64,000 bases of DNA from positions 372,001-436,000 of the forward strand of contig JAGMWG010000009.1 in assembly GCA_020744225.1 (NCBI GenBank). The letters are read 5' to 3'. The stretch comes from Paraphoma chrysanthemicola (Eukaryota; Ascomycota; Dothideomycetes; Pleosporales; Phaeosphaeriaceae). The translations under genes and the position numbers were made by a program. This document shows positions 21,796-33,160 of this stretch, one piece after another; position 1 is the first letter of the stretch, and each line of letters begins with the position of its first letter. Below the pieces are notes generated by a model. That model was not told where the DNA came from. It saw only the letters and a program-made list of their open reading frames with translations, and made no database searches.

Positions 21796-24543
21796 TCATG
21801 CCTCGATGTGCAGTTCGTAGCGGCCTGGCTTCAGGGCAATCCTCCGGCCATTCTTCCTGGCCGACTCCCCACCACTCCTAGTCACAACTACCGCACTCGC
21901 CTCTCTCGGCAGTATCACATTCCCCGTTGTGCTAGTCGGTACTGTAACCCTCAATTTTGTCGTGCCGTCTCTTCTGTCAAACTCAATCTCGATCAGACCG
22001 TACGGACACTCCATACTTCCCTGCACATGATTGAACTCCGAATTCAGTGGTGGCTTCACAGTCCACGTACGATAGGCTTCAGTCTCTGGCTTCAGTCCTA
22101 GCACTGACTCATAGCACCACTCATAAATAGTACCCAGCATATCATGGCATTTGCTTCGACACTCGTCCTGCCAGAATTCGTTGAGTGTGGTCTCGCCTCG
22201 CCTTAAGAAGCGCATGTATGAAGGATGTTCCTCCTGACGAGCCATTTCAAGGACGATATCGGGGCGGTCGAGATCAGCAAGCGTGTTCCAGAGATACTTC
22301 AGGCCGATTTCGCCGGCTTCAATACGGTTATTGGAAGCAGCGCAGCACTCCAGGAAGGCGCGCTGAACGTCGACAATGTGTTGCTGCGGGACGAGGTCAA
22401 ACTGCAAAGCAAATGCCTGAGCGACCATGTTACGATCCTGCGATCCGAGATCGTCGCGAGATGTATAGAACGTGTACGGGTGGGGTTGCTTGTCAACCAC
22501 GAGCAGTCGTTCATTGTAGACGCGGTAAATCCGATCGGCCCATTCGCGGAAGCGTTGCTGGGCATCCTCCTTTCCGAGCTCGCGCGCCATGCGCTCGATA
22601 TTTCTCAGGCAACGATAGTATATGGCTGTCTCGATGTTGGCTTGATTGTTGCCAAATGCAATGTCCCTTCCCCAATCGCCGAGGCCATGCTCTATGAGGC
22701 CGCCATCACGCTCTTTTGTCTTGATGTACTCCATGTACCGTACACATGGCTCGAAAAGCTTTTCGAAAACGTGTGTCGAATCATAGTAGAAGCGGAGGAT
22801 ATCTGGCAGCAGTGCGACAGCGCCGCCCCAGGTTATAGTGTCGTGAAGTGGCCCACACATATACCGAATCTCAGGCGCCATGGTGGGACATAGACCGTTC
22901 GGCTCTTGCGCATCCACGATATCGTCCAATATCTTTGAATACAGCGACTCCATGTCACGGATGTACTGAGTCGCAGGGGCCAGGAGGTGCGTAACCTCGA
23001 GCCATCCGAACTTCTCGATCTGCGGGCAATCCGTATGGTAGCTGAACAAGTTGCTGACGAAGGACCAGTAGCACATCTTGGTTAAGGCATTTACGTCTTC
23101 TTTGTCGGTTTTCAACGAACCAAGTCTCCGTGCGGCTGAGGAAACGTGTCTGCTGACGATAGATTGGATGACGGGTAGGCCTTGCCCTTCTTCGAGAGCA
23201 ACGCCTTCCACCTGCACGTAACGTGCGCTTGTGAAGGAAAAGTCGGGCTCCCATGTTTCTGTCCCTTTTCCAGCTAACGTGAATTTGCAGAATACCCCGG
23301 TTTCGAACTGCTTGAATAGGGGATCTGGCATCAACACTCGGCTGTTATCGTCTACGGTTTCGGAGAAGCGCACGATTACGTCGCTGCCCGCGGGGCCCGA
23401 GACTTCTATCTTCACCATTGTCGTCATGTTTTGGCCGAAGTCGAAGCTCACGATACCAGGCTCTAGCGTCCTTGACGACTTTGGCTCGAAAGTCTCATGC
23501 AGTGTGACGGGAGGTTGGCTTTGGTACTTAAGCTTGCCTCGCGGCCCCGTTACCGGTGTCGCATTCTTCCACTGTTCGTCTTCTTGGTACTCTGGTGTGT
23601 CCCAACCTGCTGGCCAGGCGCGCAAGTCCTTTGTCTCAGAAGAGTATATGTTTGCCAAGGTCGTTGCGCTCTTGCGGACTTTCCAGTCTGGTCCGGTGGT
23701 GATCGTTTCCCGGCTGCCATCATCGTAGAAGAGATGAAGTTCAGCGAAGAAGCATAACTCGTTACCGTATCGAACATACGTGTTGTCCTCATAGCACGGC
23801 CAAAAGAAGCGATCGTCTCCCTGGTCACCAGCGTAGAAACCGTTTCCTATATGCGCACCTAGTACGTTGTGACCTTGCTTGAGGATATTCGACATATCGT
23901 ATGCCACAAATTGTATAGTCCGGTGATAGTTCGTCCAGCCAGGATCCAGGACATGCCCGTTCGCGGCCCTTGGGTCTCCATTACATACGAAATTGAAGTG
24001 GCCTAAACCAGAGGCAAAAGCGATTGCCCGAGTCGGCTTGCGATCCAGATGAAGCTCCTTGCGTAAATATATTGGCTTGTCGCCACCATTTCCAATCCAC
24101 ACGCCCTTCCATCGATTGGCCTCATCCTCAAACCACGCCCGGAAGATTAGGCTGGTGTGCGGCATGTATGTTTGGTTCATACTATAAGGCGGCAGCAATC
24201 CACTGGAGCGCGGGTACGCTGTGAAAAACTCGTTTGCCTCGCTGTGTGAAGTTTGGCCATCCTGGTCCCAGACCGTCGTTCGCCAATAGTGAAAGGTCGC
24301 GGATAGGAAGCCGCCTTCAGGTGCGCAAAGTATGTTACGCTGACGGTCGCTCGTGACCTTTCCTGAGTCCCAGAGCGATGTCTCAAAAGATTGTGATGTG
24401 GAGACTTCCACACGGTATGCTATCTGCACCGCATCTGCGTGGTCGGAATGTAGAGCCCAATAGAAGCGAATGTTGTCGGTGTCGATACCCAACACCTCAT
24501 AATAGGCATGAATGCCACAACGAATAAAGCTGAAAGTCATCAT
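21796..24543 (-). CDS. GH78 alpha-L-rhamnosidase
   Basis: Hydrolyses terminal alpha-L-rhamnose from plant glycosides such as flavonoids, or from rhamnogalacturonan side chains. Intronless, 915 residues, full length for GH78. An N-terminal beta-sandwich region ('RNILCAPEG', 'YWRTTVWDQDG', 'RKELHLDRKPTRAIAFASGLGHF') is followed by a rhamnosidase domain with 'VSFDFGQNMTT' and then the (alpha/alpha)6 barrel starting at 'DCPQIEKFGWLEVTHLLAPATQY'. The barrel includes the acidic 'GLGDWGRDIAFG' and 'NEFWQDECRSKCHDMLGTIYEWCYESVLGL' blocks. A beta-sandwich closes the protein. No signal peptide is visible, which argues for an intracellular enzyme fed by imported rhamnosides. It is divergent from a sugar transporter gene 860 bp away. 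Confidence 0.92.
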   Translation of the reverse strand: MMTFSFIRCGIHAYYEVLGIDTDNIRFYWALHSDHADAVQIAYRVEVSTSQSFETSLWDSGKVTSDRQRNILCAPEGGFLSATFHYWRTTVWDQDGQTSHSEANEFFTAYPRSSGLLPPYSMNQTYMPHTSLIFRAWFEDEANRWKGVWIGNGGDKPIYLRKELHLDRKPTRAIAFASGLGHFNFVCNGDPRAANGHVLDPGWTNYHRTIQFVAYDMSNILKQGHNVLGAHIGNGFYAGDQGDDRFFWPCYEDNTYVRYGNELCFFAELHLFYDDGSRETITTGPDWKVRKSATTLANIYSSETKDLRAWPAGWDTPEYQEDEQWKNATPVTGPRGKLKYQSQPPVTLHETFEPKSSRTLEPGIVSFDFGQNMTTMVKIEVSGPAGSDVIVRFSETVDDNSRVLMPDPLFKQFETGVFCKFTLAGKGTETWEPDFSFTSARYVQVEGVALEEGQGLPVIQSIVSRHVSSAARRLGSLKTDKEDVNALTKMCYWSFVSNLFSYHTDCPQIEKFGWLEVTHLLAPATQYIRDMESLYSKILDDIVDAQEPNGLCPTMAPEIRYMCGPLHDTITWGGAVALLPDILRFYYDSTHVFEKLFEPCVRYMEYIKTKERDGGLIEHGLGDWGRDIAFGNNQANIETAIYYRCLRNIERMARELGKEDAQQRFREWADRIYRVYNERLLVVDKQPHPYTFYTSRDDLGSQDRNMVAQAFALQFDLVPQQHIVDVQRAFLECCAASNNRIEAGEIGLKYLWNTLADLDRPDIVLEMARQEEHPSYMRFLRRGETTLNEFWQDECRSKCHDMLGTIYEWCYESVLGLKPETEAYRTWTVKPPLNSEFNHVQGSMECPYGLIEIEFDRRDGTTKLRVTVPTSTTGNVILPREASAVVVTRSGGESARKNGRRIALKPGRYELHIEA

Positions 24544-25406
24544 GAAAGTATGGCCAACTGCACAACGGGCGAAACAGCTTCCTGGTATCGGTCAAAGCAA
24601 CGTCCGGCAATATGGTCGGCGCACAATGTGGGCTGACGACTCGTATCGCCTGCTTCAAGCCTGCAATACATGTTAGCACAAAGACTTCACAAGAAGACAC
24701 CACATGCTGGAGTGATTCTTCAGCTCGGGATAAGATGTTGCGTTGTTGAGAAGCCCCCCCCCCCCCCTCAAGGCTGCATGATTCAAGCACCTACAGACTT
24801 TCCCGGCCGTTTCAACACCAGGGTTTGTCGAAACGTGTGTCGGCTCCTCGGACGCTGCTACAGCGAAATCATGCAGCACTTTGGTCAATCATGTTGGAAA
24901 TGTGCCACCCACGAACGGAACAAGATCTCCACTTCCCGAGCATGTGCCTGCCAATCGCGACTCCTACCACAAGAAGATCACCCCTGCGCGTGCGGGATGT
25001 GGATGCAAATACAATTTTCATTGGATAATACATGCAAGACGCATGGCTAACGACCTCACGAATACTGCTAGTTTGCGGGGGATCTCGGCGCCAGCACTGG
25101 TTCCGGCCAAACTCCGGGGTTCGCATCTTAGCACGCTCTTAGCATACGACACCATTTTGTCCTGGTTGCCGGGTTCAGCTGCCATGTCTGGCCCGTGCAT
25201 CTTGGGAGAGTTCACAGAGAGGTGCGGTAAAGGCCCCCAATGCTGCACCATGGGGTAGCCCTTCCACGATCGGGGTCGAGTTCGGGTTGATGCTGGCCGA
25301 TGCAAGATCAACGCAGGACGTGATCGTTGACTACATATATGTGGGTCTGATCCATTGACTTGGATCATCACAACACTGCTCGCAAGCACTGCACACGTTA
25401 TTCAAG
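24544..25406. other. shared divergent promoter region between rhamnosidase and sugar transporter
   Basis: This 863-bp stretch separates the two divergent starts. It contains a run of 14 C residues at 24754-24767 and no credible gene; a plus-strand frame at 24670-25050 spans the C run and has no family features. Confidence 0.5.
24754..24767 (+). repeat. poly-C tract (14 C)
   Basis: An uninterrupted run of cytosines in the divergent promoter region. Homopolymers of this kind are prone to length error in sequencing and to slippage in vivo. Confidence 0.85.
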
Positions 25407-27031
25407 ATGGGTCTTGCGGTTACTGTGTTCTCAGCCGTGTTTCTGGCGACTGGAGGATGTGCGCATTCACTTGAGTCACCACAACCGAAGCGTTGTATGC
25501 TAACGAAAGGACAGTTCTGTTCGGATATGACTCTGGTATCATTACTTCGACCATCGCACTCCCGACTTTCAAAGAGTACTTCGATAATCCAAGTGACACG
25601 ATCACTGGTGGCATCGTGTCCGCCTTTCAGGGCGGTAAGTTGCCTCTCATGCCAAAAGAGGAGAAAAGACACTGACCTCATGTAGGTGCGATCGCTGGCA
25701 CCATCTTCAACATGTTGTTCGCAGACATGCTAGGCCGTCGCTGGACAATCATGGTTGGCTCAATCGTGTCTATTCTCGGCAGTTCGCTTCAAGCTGGCGC
25801 TGTGAATATGGCTATGCTCATCGTTGGCCGCTTCATTGGTGGCGTTGCCGTTGGACAGCTCACGTCCACAATCCCAATGTACGCTGGTGAACTTTCGGAG
25901 GCAAAGTACCGTGGTATCCTTTCCGGCCTCTTGCAGTGGATGTTGAGCTGGGGCTTCTTCGTCGCGCAGTGGCTAGGCTATGGGTGTTCCTTCAACTCCA
26001 CCCAATTTTCATGTAAGCCATCATCATATACTGCAATGATCTTTTCAGGTTAATAGTATTATATAGGGCGCTTCCCTCTGGCTTTCCAGAACGTTCCCGG
26101 CCTCATCCTCATCAGCGGCATTTTCTTCCTTCAAGAGTCGCCACGCTGGCTGATGGAAAAGGACCGGCACGAGGACGCAATCGCCTCGCTCAGGAAGCTG
26201 CGTAAAGGCATCGACGATGAAACAATCGATCTCGAATTCCGCGAGATTCGCGATGTAATTATCGCTGACCGCGCTCTCGGAAACATAAGCTGGATGTCCA
26301 TCGTCACGAAGCCATCCTGGCGCAAGCGCCTTCTTTTGGGATGCGGCGTACAAGCCTTCGGACCTCTTTCAGGAATAAACGTCATCAATTACTACGGCCC
26401 ACGCATTTACGAGATCCTGGGCATTTCTACACGCGAGTCGCTCCTCATCATCGGCATCAGCGGCGCACTCTCCATCGTTTGGTGTACCATTGGCCTCGCT
26501 CTGCTCGATCGCGTCGGTCGCGTAAAGCCGCTCCTCGTCTCCGCCGCTGGTCTCGCCGCCGCGCTTCTCGTCAATGCTATACAAGGACAATACTTGGATC
26601 CATCCAACGGCGCGCAATTACGCAGTATGGTCGCCATGAACTTCCTCTTCTCGTTCTTCTACACACCCCTGGGCATCATTTCGTGGGTCTATCCAGCTGA
26701 GATTTTCCCTGTCGAGTGCCGCGCGCTAGGCAATGCGATCACCACGTTCACCAACTGGGCTGTCAACTTGATCTTTGCGCAGTTTTCGCCGCAGGCATTA
26801 AGCTCGATTGAGTTCAGGTACTTCTATGTGTTTTTCGTCTTCAACCTGATTGCGTTCCTGTGTTATTGGTTCTTTTATCCTGAGACGAAAGGACGCAGCT
26901 TGGAACAGATGGATGAGTTATTCGGAGACCAATTGGTACCACATGCGCTCAAGGATCCGGCTGCTGCGGCTGCAGCGATCGAGAAGGACGGAACATTGCA
27001 TGCAGAGATTAGGTCTGATTCCATAGCATGA
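25407..27031 (+). CDS. MFS sugar transporter
   Basis: Predicted plasma-membrane sugar:H+ symporter, 487 residues. Exons are 25407-25458, 25515-25634, 25686-26012 and 26067-27031. The first intron splits the GGFLFGYDSG motif of transmembrane segment 1. Other family signatures are GRR(W) after segment 2, 'QESPRWLMEK' at the end of segment 6, 'QAFGPLSGINVINYYGPRIYE' in segment 7 and 'PETKGRSLEQMDELF' after segment 12. About twelve membrane segments can be counted. The short N-terminus before segment 1 is unusual but the frame is consistent. It is divergent from the GH78 gene, so rhamnosides or rhamnose are reasonable guesses for the cargo; sequence alone does not fix the substrate. Confidence 0.92.
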
Positions 27032-27152
27032 GCTCTTGTGAAGCTGGAGGAATGTGGAGAGTGGAAAGGGCAGGACAAATGACGTGTCAACACAAAAAGA
27101 TATACTACGTACTGACAATGATCGATTACTCCGCGCATGAAAACATCCACAT

Positions 27153-29662
27153 TTACCACAGCTGACAGGTTGGCTCCTTCGACTTACACTTGAAGCTGTC
27201 CCTGAATTCGCGACTATTCGCCATGGTTCCCAGAATACGAGCCCACTTCGGCGCATGCGGATCGGTGTAGATCCGATTGATAGCCGTGTCCTTGCGCGAC
27301 TTTCCGCACCACCAGTTCGAATACGTCACGAAGAATAGCTGGTCCTGGGTGAAGTGTTCAAGGCCTGGTAGGTTCTTGTTTGGCGACTCCGCTGCGCGAC
27401 GCTTCCAGGCCTGGAAAGATGCCGACAGACCACCAGCGTCGGCGATGTTCTCGCCGAGTGTGAGTCGCCCGTTAACGTGTAATGGCTTATCATCTGGACC
27501 AGGGACCGTAAATTCGGCGTATTGGTTGACAAAACATTCGGCTTTCTCCTTGAATGCATCAACAGTTGCGTTGGACCACCCTGAAAGCGCGAAGAGTTAG
27601 CACACCGAGATGAGGGTGGACAGATAAAGGACAGCTTACAGTCCGTATAGTTCCCATTTTGATCGTAGTGTCGTCCAGTTGAGTCGAAAGCATGGGACAG
27701 CTCATGACCGGCCACGGAGCCGAACGCCCCGTAAGACATGTATGCAGGTGCCTCTACATCAAAAACCGGGAACTGCATAATTCCCGCGGGAAACACAATC
27801 TCGTTCCCAGGCGGATTGTAGTAGGCGTTGACCGTCGGAACAGTCATTCCCCACTGCTCTCGATCAACGGGTTTACCAAGCGCTGACCACTCGAAGTCGA
27901 TCGCAAAGCGGGTCATGGATATGGCGTTTCGGAAGAAGGCATTCGAGGAGACGTTGACGGAACTGTAGTAGTCGCGTAGAACAGAAGGCTCCATGATGTC
28001 GGGCGAAGTCGTAGGATATCCGATCTTCTGCACGATGTTGTGCACCTTCTCGACTGCCTTAGTTGTGGTGTCATCGTCCATCCAGTCGGCCGCTTCAAGC
28101 TTTTTCGCGAATTCCGTCTTGATGTCCTTGATAATGGTATCCCCGAATTGCTTCGCCTCCGCCGAAAATGCCTTCTCCACGAAGAAACGTGACAGAATCC
28201 AGCCAAGACCGTCGTCAACATGGCCGACACAAGTCCTCCAACGTTCCGGTGCGGAATCCGGATCCTATAAATGTCAGTCGCATCTTGAGCTGAATTCGGG
28301 GACATTACCTTTCCAGCGAGAACATTGCGGAAACGCTTATAGGGCTTGACTGCGTCCGCATCAACATAACTTGAGAAAGATTGCACCGCCTTCCAAGCAA
28401 AATAGGCTTGCAATACGTCCTTGTCAGTCGCCGCCAATATGACCGATAGGTCTTTGAGATAAGCTGGAGCCATCACGATGACGCGGTCAATCTTGGCATC
28501 TGATGGTGCCAAGCCGTATAGAACAGCTTTGAGTTCGATCTCGGGCGCAATTGCATTGGCTTCGTCGATGGACATCGGATTGTAATATTTCTGGTAGATG
28601 TGAGCATCCCGCCAAACAGCATATTGCTGATACTGACCGTGACGTCGTCGCGATCTTCGCTGTCTGGGGAAGCAGCTGCAAGCCTTTGCTCTAGGTCGAT
28701 GATCTTACTGAACACGCTCTTATCCTGGTCAGGAAGAAGATTGCTGAGTACTTCGACTGCGACGCTGCGGTACTTCTCGACCAGTGCTTTGTCTTCGTAT
28801 CGCTCTTTCGAGGGGAGGCCAAAACTATACGGAGCGGACACAGCGACAATAACAGTGTCTGGGTCTGTGTCGTCTGCACCAGTGCCTGCGCTGACTAGAT
28901 TCGCTACACCATTCTTCGACAGCAGTAGGATAACATCCTTGAGTGCATGCGCGCCGGAGGCTGCGCTAGTTGGAAATGTCTTTTTGATCTCGTCTAGGAC
29001 CTTGACAAGTGGTTCTGCACCTTTTCCTTTAATCTCATCCTCGTTAAGGCAAGCATCGTATGCTGCTTTCATTTTGTCAAAATTCTCCTCATCCGACGAC
29101 TTTTTCGTAGCCATCAGGCGCATTGGCGAAAAGTAGGAGTGCTGTGAGGTGTTAGCCACGACAGCTGAGGGGAATCGGAGTTACTGACTTGAGAATCTTT
29201 TGGATATGGCGCTTCAAGGATATGGCGCAGAAGCAGTTCCGACTGTTCAGACATTATCGTGCCAGTGAAAGCATCGCCCTGGTCAGCACGAAGATCATGG
29301 CGGTCTCGCCAACCACCACAAACAAGTTCCTCGAAGTTATCGCAAGCATCAAGCTCTTTGTATTGAGGCGAGAGATTGTAGAGAATTTCCGAAGCAGCGT
29401 GCACACAAGCTGGGCTGAGGCACAGTTCAGCTTGGTCAACGCCCATGTGTTTATTGACTAATATGCGAATGTGAGCCTATGAATGCATTGATAGTGCACG
29501 TGCGATCTTACATTCTGGAAGCCCATAATACATGCATCCAGCAGCTGCGACAAGAGCAAGAAGTCTGCCACCTGCCTTCTTCATGGTGCAGCGCTGCACG
29601 TGCCCTTGTCGTTCGGCTCTAGCCGGCAAAGCAACCGGTATGAGAGGTGCCTTTTCCGACAT
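27153..29662 (-). CDS. M13-family zinc metallopeptidase (neprilysin/endothelin-converting-enzyme type)
   Basis: Membrane-anchored zinc endopeptidase that cleaves oligopeptides, with the catalytic domain on the non-cytosolic side. Exons are 29662-29512, 29457-29189, 29141-28638, 28590-28309, 28264-27640 and 27580-27153, giving 752 residues, the family's normal length. An N-terminal cytosolic stretch and one hydrophobic anchor (about residues 35-50) precede the cysteine-containing ectodomain ('CLSPACVHAASEIL'). 'KYYNPMSIDEA' is the conserved N-terminal-subdomain block. The zinc site is HELSH (about 588-592), with the third ligand Glu in 'ENIADAGG'. 'SNWWCGKSR' and the C-terminal Cys-x-x-Trp complete the signature. 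Two donors read GTCAGT rather than GTRAGT. Fungal substrates are unknown. Confidence 0.92.
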
Positions 29663-31450
29663 GACCGGCGGTTCCAACGATGACTTTGTAGAGAGTGATT
29701 CAAATATGCTCTGATGATGATGCCAGCCAGCTGAACACCGATGGTTGATGAAGGATGAAGGAGCAGAGGATGGAAGCCTGCAGGTGGCGATGACGCCAAG
29801 AATCTGGGGTGCAGGGTTGGCAGGGGCAACGGAAGTCAATGCGCCGCCCAGACTCCCCACCACCTTCATCTGATATCCAGCGAAACATTGGTCACAACAT
29901 CGCACAGCGGCCATCAGACACGTTATCGTAGTAAGGTCACTGTTATAGGTCTTTATGCTGGCGTTGTATTAGTACTATGCCTAACAACAATTCACGACAG
30001 AACTGGTTTGCCGAAGCCATCCCGCCCAAACCTGATCGAGACGCGCTCGTTGTCCCGCACCGTCCCCAGCGAGACGCGTGCTATCTCAATGCTCATGTAT
30101 GGCTGGCAGAGGGTCCACCATGTCTTGCACGTATTCTGAGTCATCTCCTTGGCCTTCCCCAAGCGCTGGCGCAAGGCCTCGCAACTCAATGAAAACAATA
30201 CAGGCTTGGCATCTCTTCTACTGTAAGCAAAAGCATTTAGGAAAATGCAAATTCCTATATTGCTGTTGGTCAGACATTTGTTGCCGAGGAAAGCAGTATC
30301 TTGGTCTGATATCAGAAACGGTCTCGAGAATCGACCAGAGAACCAGCTTTCACCCCGTGTGTCTGGTCACAATACCTTCCACAGTAAGATAGAGCTTGGA
30401 TTTTGCAAGACCCCTTGAAAGAGAATGCAGTCGATCGTCGTATGAAAACCCGTGCCGGCCCTCACCTCGACCACTGGATCAAGGCCACCTAAGCGCTCGT
30501 GAAATACTAAATGCATCGTGCCATGTTGGGTAAGCAATTGAGACGCAGAAACGCAGAGATCATCGCAATAGTCATGTGGACGCAACTTCTCAACACCAAC
30601 GACGCAATGGCAGCGGCAACATCGGACATACACTTGGTTCTACAGTCACCCTAGTCGCGAACATGTATCAAGCTTTCGTGCTTGGTGCAGAATCGTCGTC
30701 TAATTGGAGGCACGGGCGCCAGTAAAGAGAAGGATGCAAGAGTGTTGTGCGCCAAAGGGCTCGAAAGGGTTGGAAGAAGTGAGATGCGGTGGTTGCAAAT
30801 TGATTGTGCTGTACAGGACGATGCTTTACATGGAGTGGATCTCGGTCCGTTCATTTGGATCAGTCACCTCTCAGCAATTCACTGGCGAGCGCCAAACCAG
30901 CAACCAGAAGCCCGAGCTCTTTCGAGGCCAGAGATCGCTGACCCGTACTTTCCATGGCACAATTGTATACCCGGGTGTTTTCTCGCAGCGATCTATAATT
31001 GCTTGAAAGCCGCATACGGAGCAGCTGTGCAGCTCCGTATCATTCGACCTGAGTCAAGCCGAGACTAAGGCATCAGCCGTTTCCCATTGATTGCCGGTAC
31101 AAGTACTCGAAATGGTTAGGGCGCTTCGCAGGGATTACAAGGAGTTGAGCGTATATTGGTCACTGTAATGTGCGGATCTGTTGCGACTAAAAATACATCG
31201 CATACTCGGAGAAAGGCAATCTAAGCAAAGGAAAAACTACAGCAGTAGAAACGCCACCCGAAAGACAGTATAGTAATCAAATTGAGTCATGCACACTTTC
31301 ACGTGTTTCTGTTATTTTTGGTGCATTTTTGCTATTGAGCTGACGGTGCTTACGAGCCCTAGCCGCCGGGCAACCGAAACGCTCGCCTATACAATGCGCA
31401 AGGCCGCATAGCTCAGGTCAGCTAGTAAACAGACTTTCGCTCTTCCAATC
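29663..31450. other. intergenic, no convincing gene
   Basis: About 1.8 kb. A plus-strand frame at 30682-31068 (128 codons) has no family features and contains a perfect 9-bp inverted repeat. Nothing else is recognised. Confidence 0.45.
31014..31040. repeat. 9-bp perfect inverted repeat (hairpin)
   Basis: ATACGGAGC at 31014-31022 and its complement GCTCCGTAT at 31032-31040 flank a 9-base loop. It is isolated, with no T-tract, and its role is unknown. Confidence 0.6.
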
Positions 31451-32591
31451 TCATTCCCCAGAAGGGCCTGTGATAGTTGTGCCCACTCTCGCTGGCGTGC
31501 CGAAGTTTGGGCTGCCATCAGAATTCCAGTTTACCTTCTGCGCCATCGTGTACCTGTTGCCATCACAAGCTCCCGCACTATTTGCCGTCGCATGATAGAC
31601 GTTCCAAATTTCCGTACCATCTGGGCTGTTGAAGAATCTTAAGTATTGTTAGCACTGCGCTCAGAATGTGCCTTTGATGCTGGCTTACCCGTTATGTCCC
31701 GGGCCATAGTTTCCATTAGCGCTTGTCAAGAACGGACCCGTCTTCCGCCAGCTTCCCTCCAAGCTCGGATCACCACTTCCATTCCACGTTAAGAGACCAA
31801 GACTATACTGTGGTGTCCAGCAGAAGCTTGCTGAGTAGCTCAGGAAAGTTTTGCCGCCGTGGTACATCGCTGCAGCGCCTTCCATGACAGGCGACCCATT
31901 CCTTTCCCAAGATTGAGTAGGTCGCGAGAGTACTTTGGTGGAACCAATCTTGCCGGGCGCGGTCAGTGGCGCGATGCAGAGCGATTGCAGGTTATCGGAC
32001 ATGCAGGACCAGACGAAGTAGTTGCCCCAGGAGCTGAAGCGGACGATGCTACCGTCAATGCCCCATGTTGTAGTCAGCTGTGCGTGGTAGGAGTACGATG
32101 CGAAGGGATCGGCGCCGCCTGCGAGTATGATTAGTGCTGGTCAGTATCAGCAACCAGATTGTGTGACCCACCTTTGAGCACGTATGGACGTTGAAGATCC
32201 AAATTGTCAACACCGCTTCGACCAGCAGTATAATAAATATACCACGCGCCGTCAAGGTAATGCAGCTCAGGCTAAGTAGCTTGTGAGCGTCCGCACCATT
32301 GGTTTTCAGGTTCGTTGTGTATGCACTTACTGCCCACAAGTTGCAGCATCTGTTCGCATTAGAGTCCGTCCAGACCGTCTTTGTCTCCCCATTCTTCAAT
32401 CCTCCAAGTGTCTTCGCCCGAGTGATCTGCAGGTTGGTCCATGTCGTAGTCATCATGTAGTAGTATCCGCCCGTCCACACGATATGCGGATCAGATCCAT
32501 CCCTTGGCTTCAGTGGATTCGTGAAACTTGCAGCACTGACGACCGACGAGAGAGTAAGCACAAATGTGCCAATGGTCCTGAAGAACTTCAT
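31451..32591 (-). CDS. secreted GH43 arabinanase/exo-alpha-1,5-arabinofuranosidase-like enzyme
   Basis: Predicted extracellular enzyme acting on arabinan side chains of pectin. Exons are 32591-32331, 32271-32172, 32118-31689 and 31637-31451, giving 325 residues, a single five-bladed-propeller GH43 domain. A signal peptide covers about residues 1-20. 'GSDPHIVW' carries the catalytic-base Asp; 'WAPELHYLDG', assembled across intron 1, carries the general-acid Glu. 'NGNYGPGHNGFF' and 'WNVYHATANSAGACDGNR' are the later propeller blocks. The 'NANRCCNLWAPE' context resembles GH43 subfamily 26 exo-arabinofuranosidases, but the subfamily needs a tree. A TATA box lies at 32648-32653. Confidence 0.9.
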
Positions 32592-33160
32592 GATTGCGAT
32601 GCAGATGGTGGGCGGCCTACATGAATCTACTCCCACACAGCTCATACTTATATCCTGGCGGCCGATGTAATTGTCGCCTTTGTGTAAGAAGGCCCTTTCA
32701 AGGACCGCCGTCCGAGTTTCATTCCTTCCACGAATGATTTGCCAACTGACCCGGCATACCAAGGAAAATTGATTGTCTCTTTCGATGTTTCTCGTCGCTG
32801 TAGAAGTCCCGAAGGGCGGAAGGATAGCTGTTTCAAGATGGACCGGGTTGCGCTCCTCTAATTGGTGGAAGGGACTATGTCATCCCCACATCTGGTAATC
32901 TTCCGCCCCGCAGTTAGTCCTGCATATGAGCTGGGGGAGAACGTGTGATCGTCTTCAATCTAGGATCGACAAAAAATGATGCATATTTGACATGAATGGC
33001 TACGCCAAGCCGAGGATCGGAAACGAAACTCGAGCGAAAAAATGTGCATGCAAGTGAGGTGTCTCATATCTACACTGATATCTCGTATACTGTGACTATG
33101 ACTGTGACTGTTGTTAGTCAGGACCTCCGTCTCGTTGATGATTTCTTACCTTTTCAGTTT
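32592..33160. other. intergenic; TATA box of the GH43 gene
   Basis: On the minus strand TATAAG (32653-32648) is about 57 bp upstream of the GH43 ATG. The rest, up to the end of the SDR gene, holds nothing recognised. Confidence 0.5.

Noticed and set aside
24670..25050. Plus-strand frame through the poly-C tract
   Set aside because: Depends on the exact length of the C run and has no family features.
30682..31068. 128-codon plus-strand open frame
   Set aside because: No domain, no promoter or intron signals, and overlaps a hairpin repeat; evidence too weak to call a gene.
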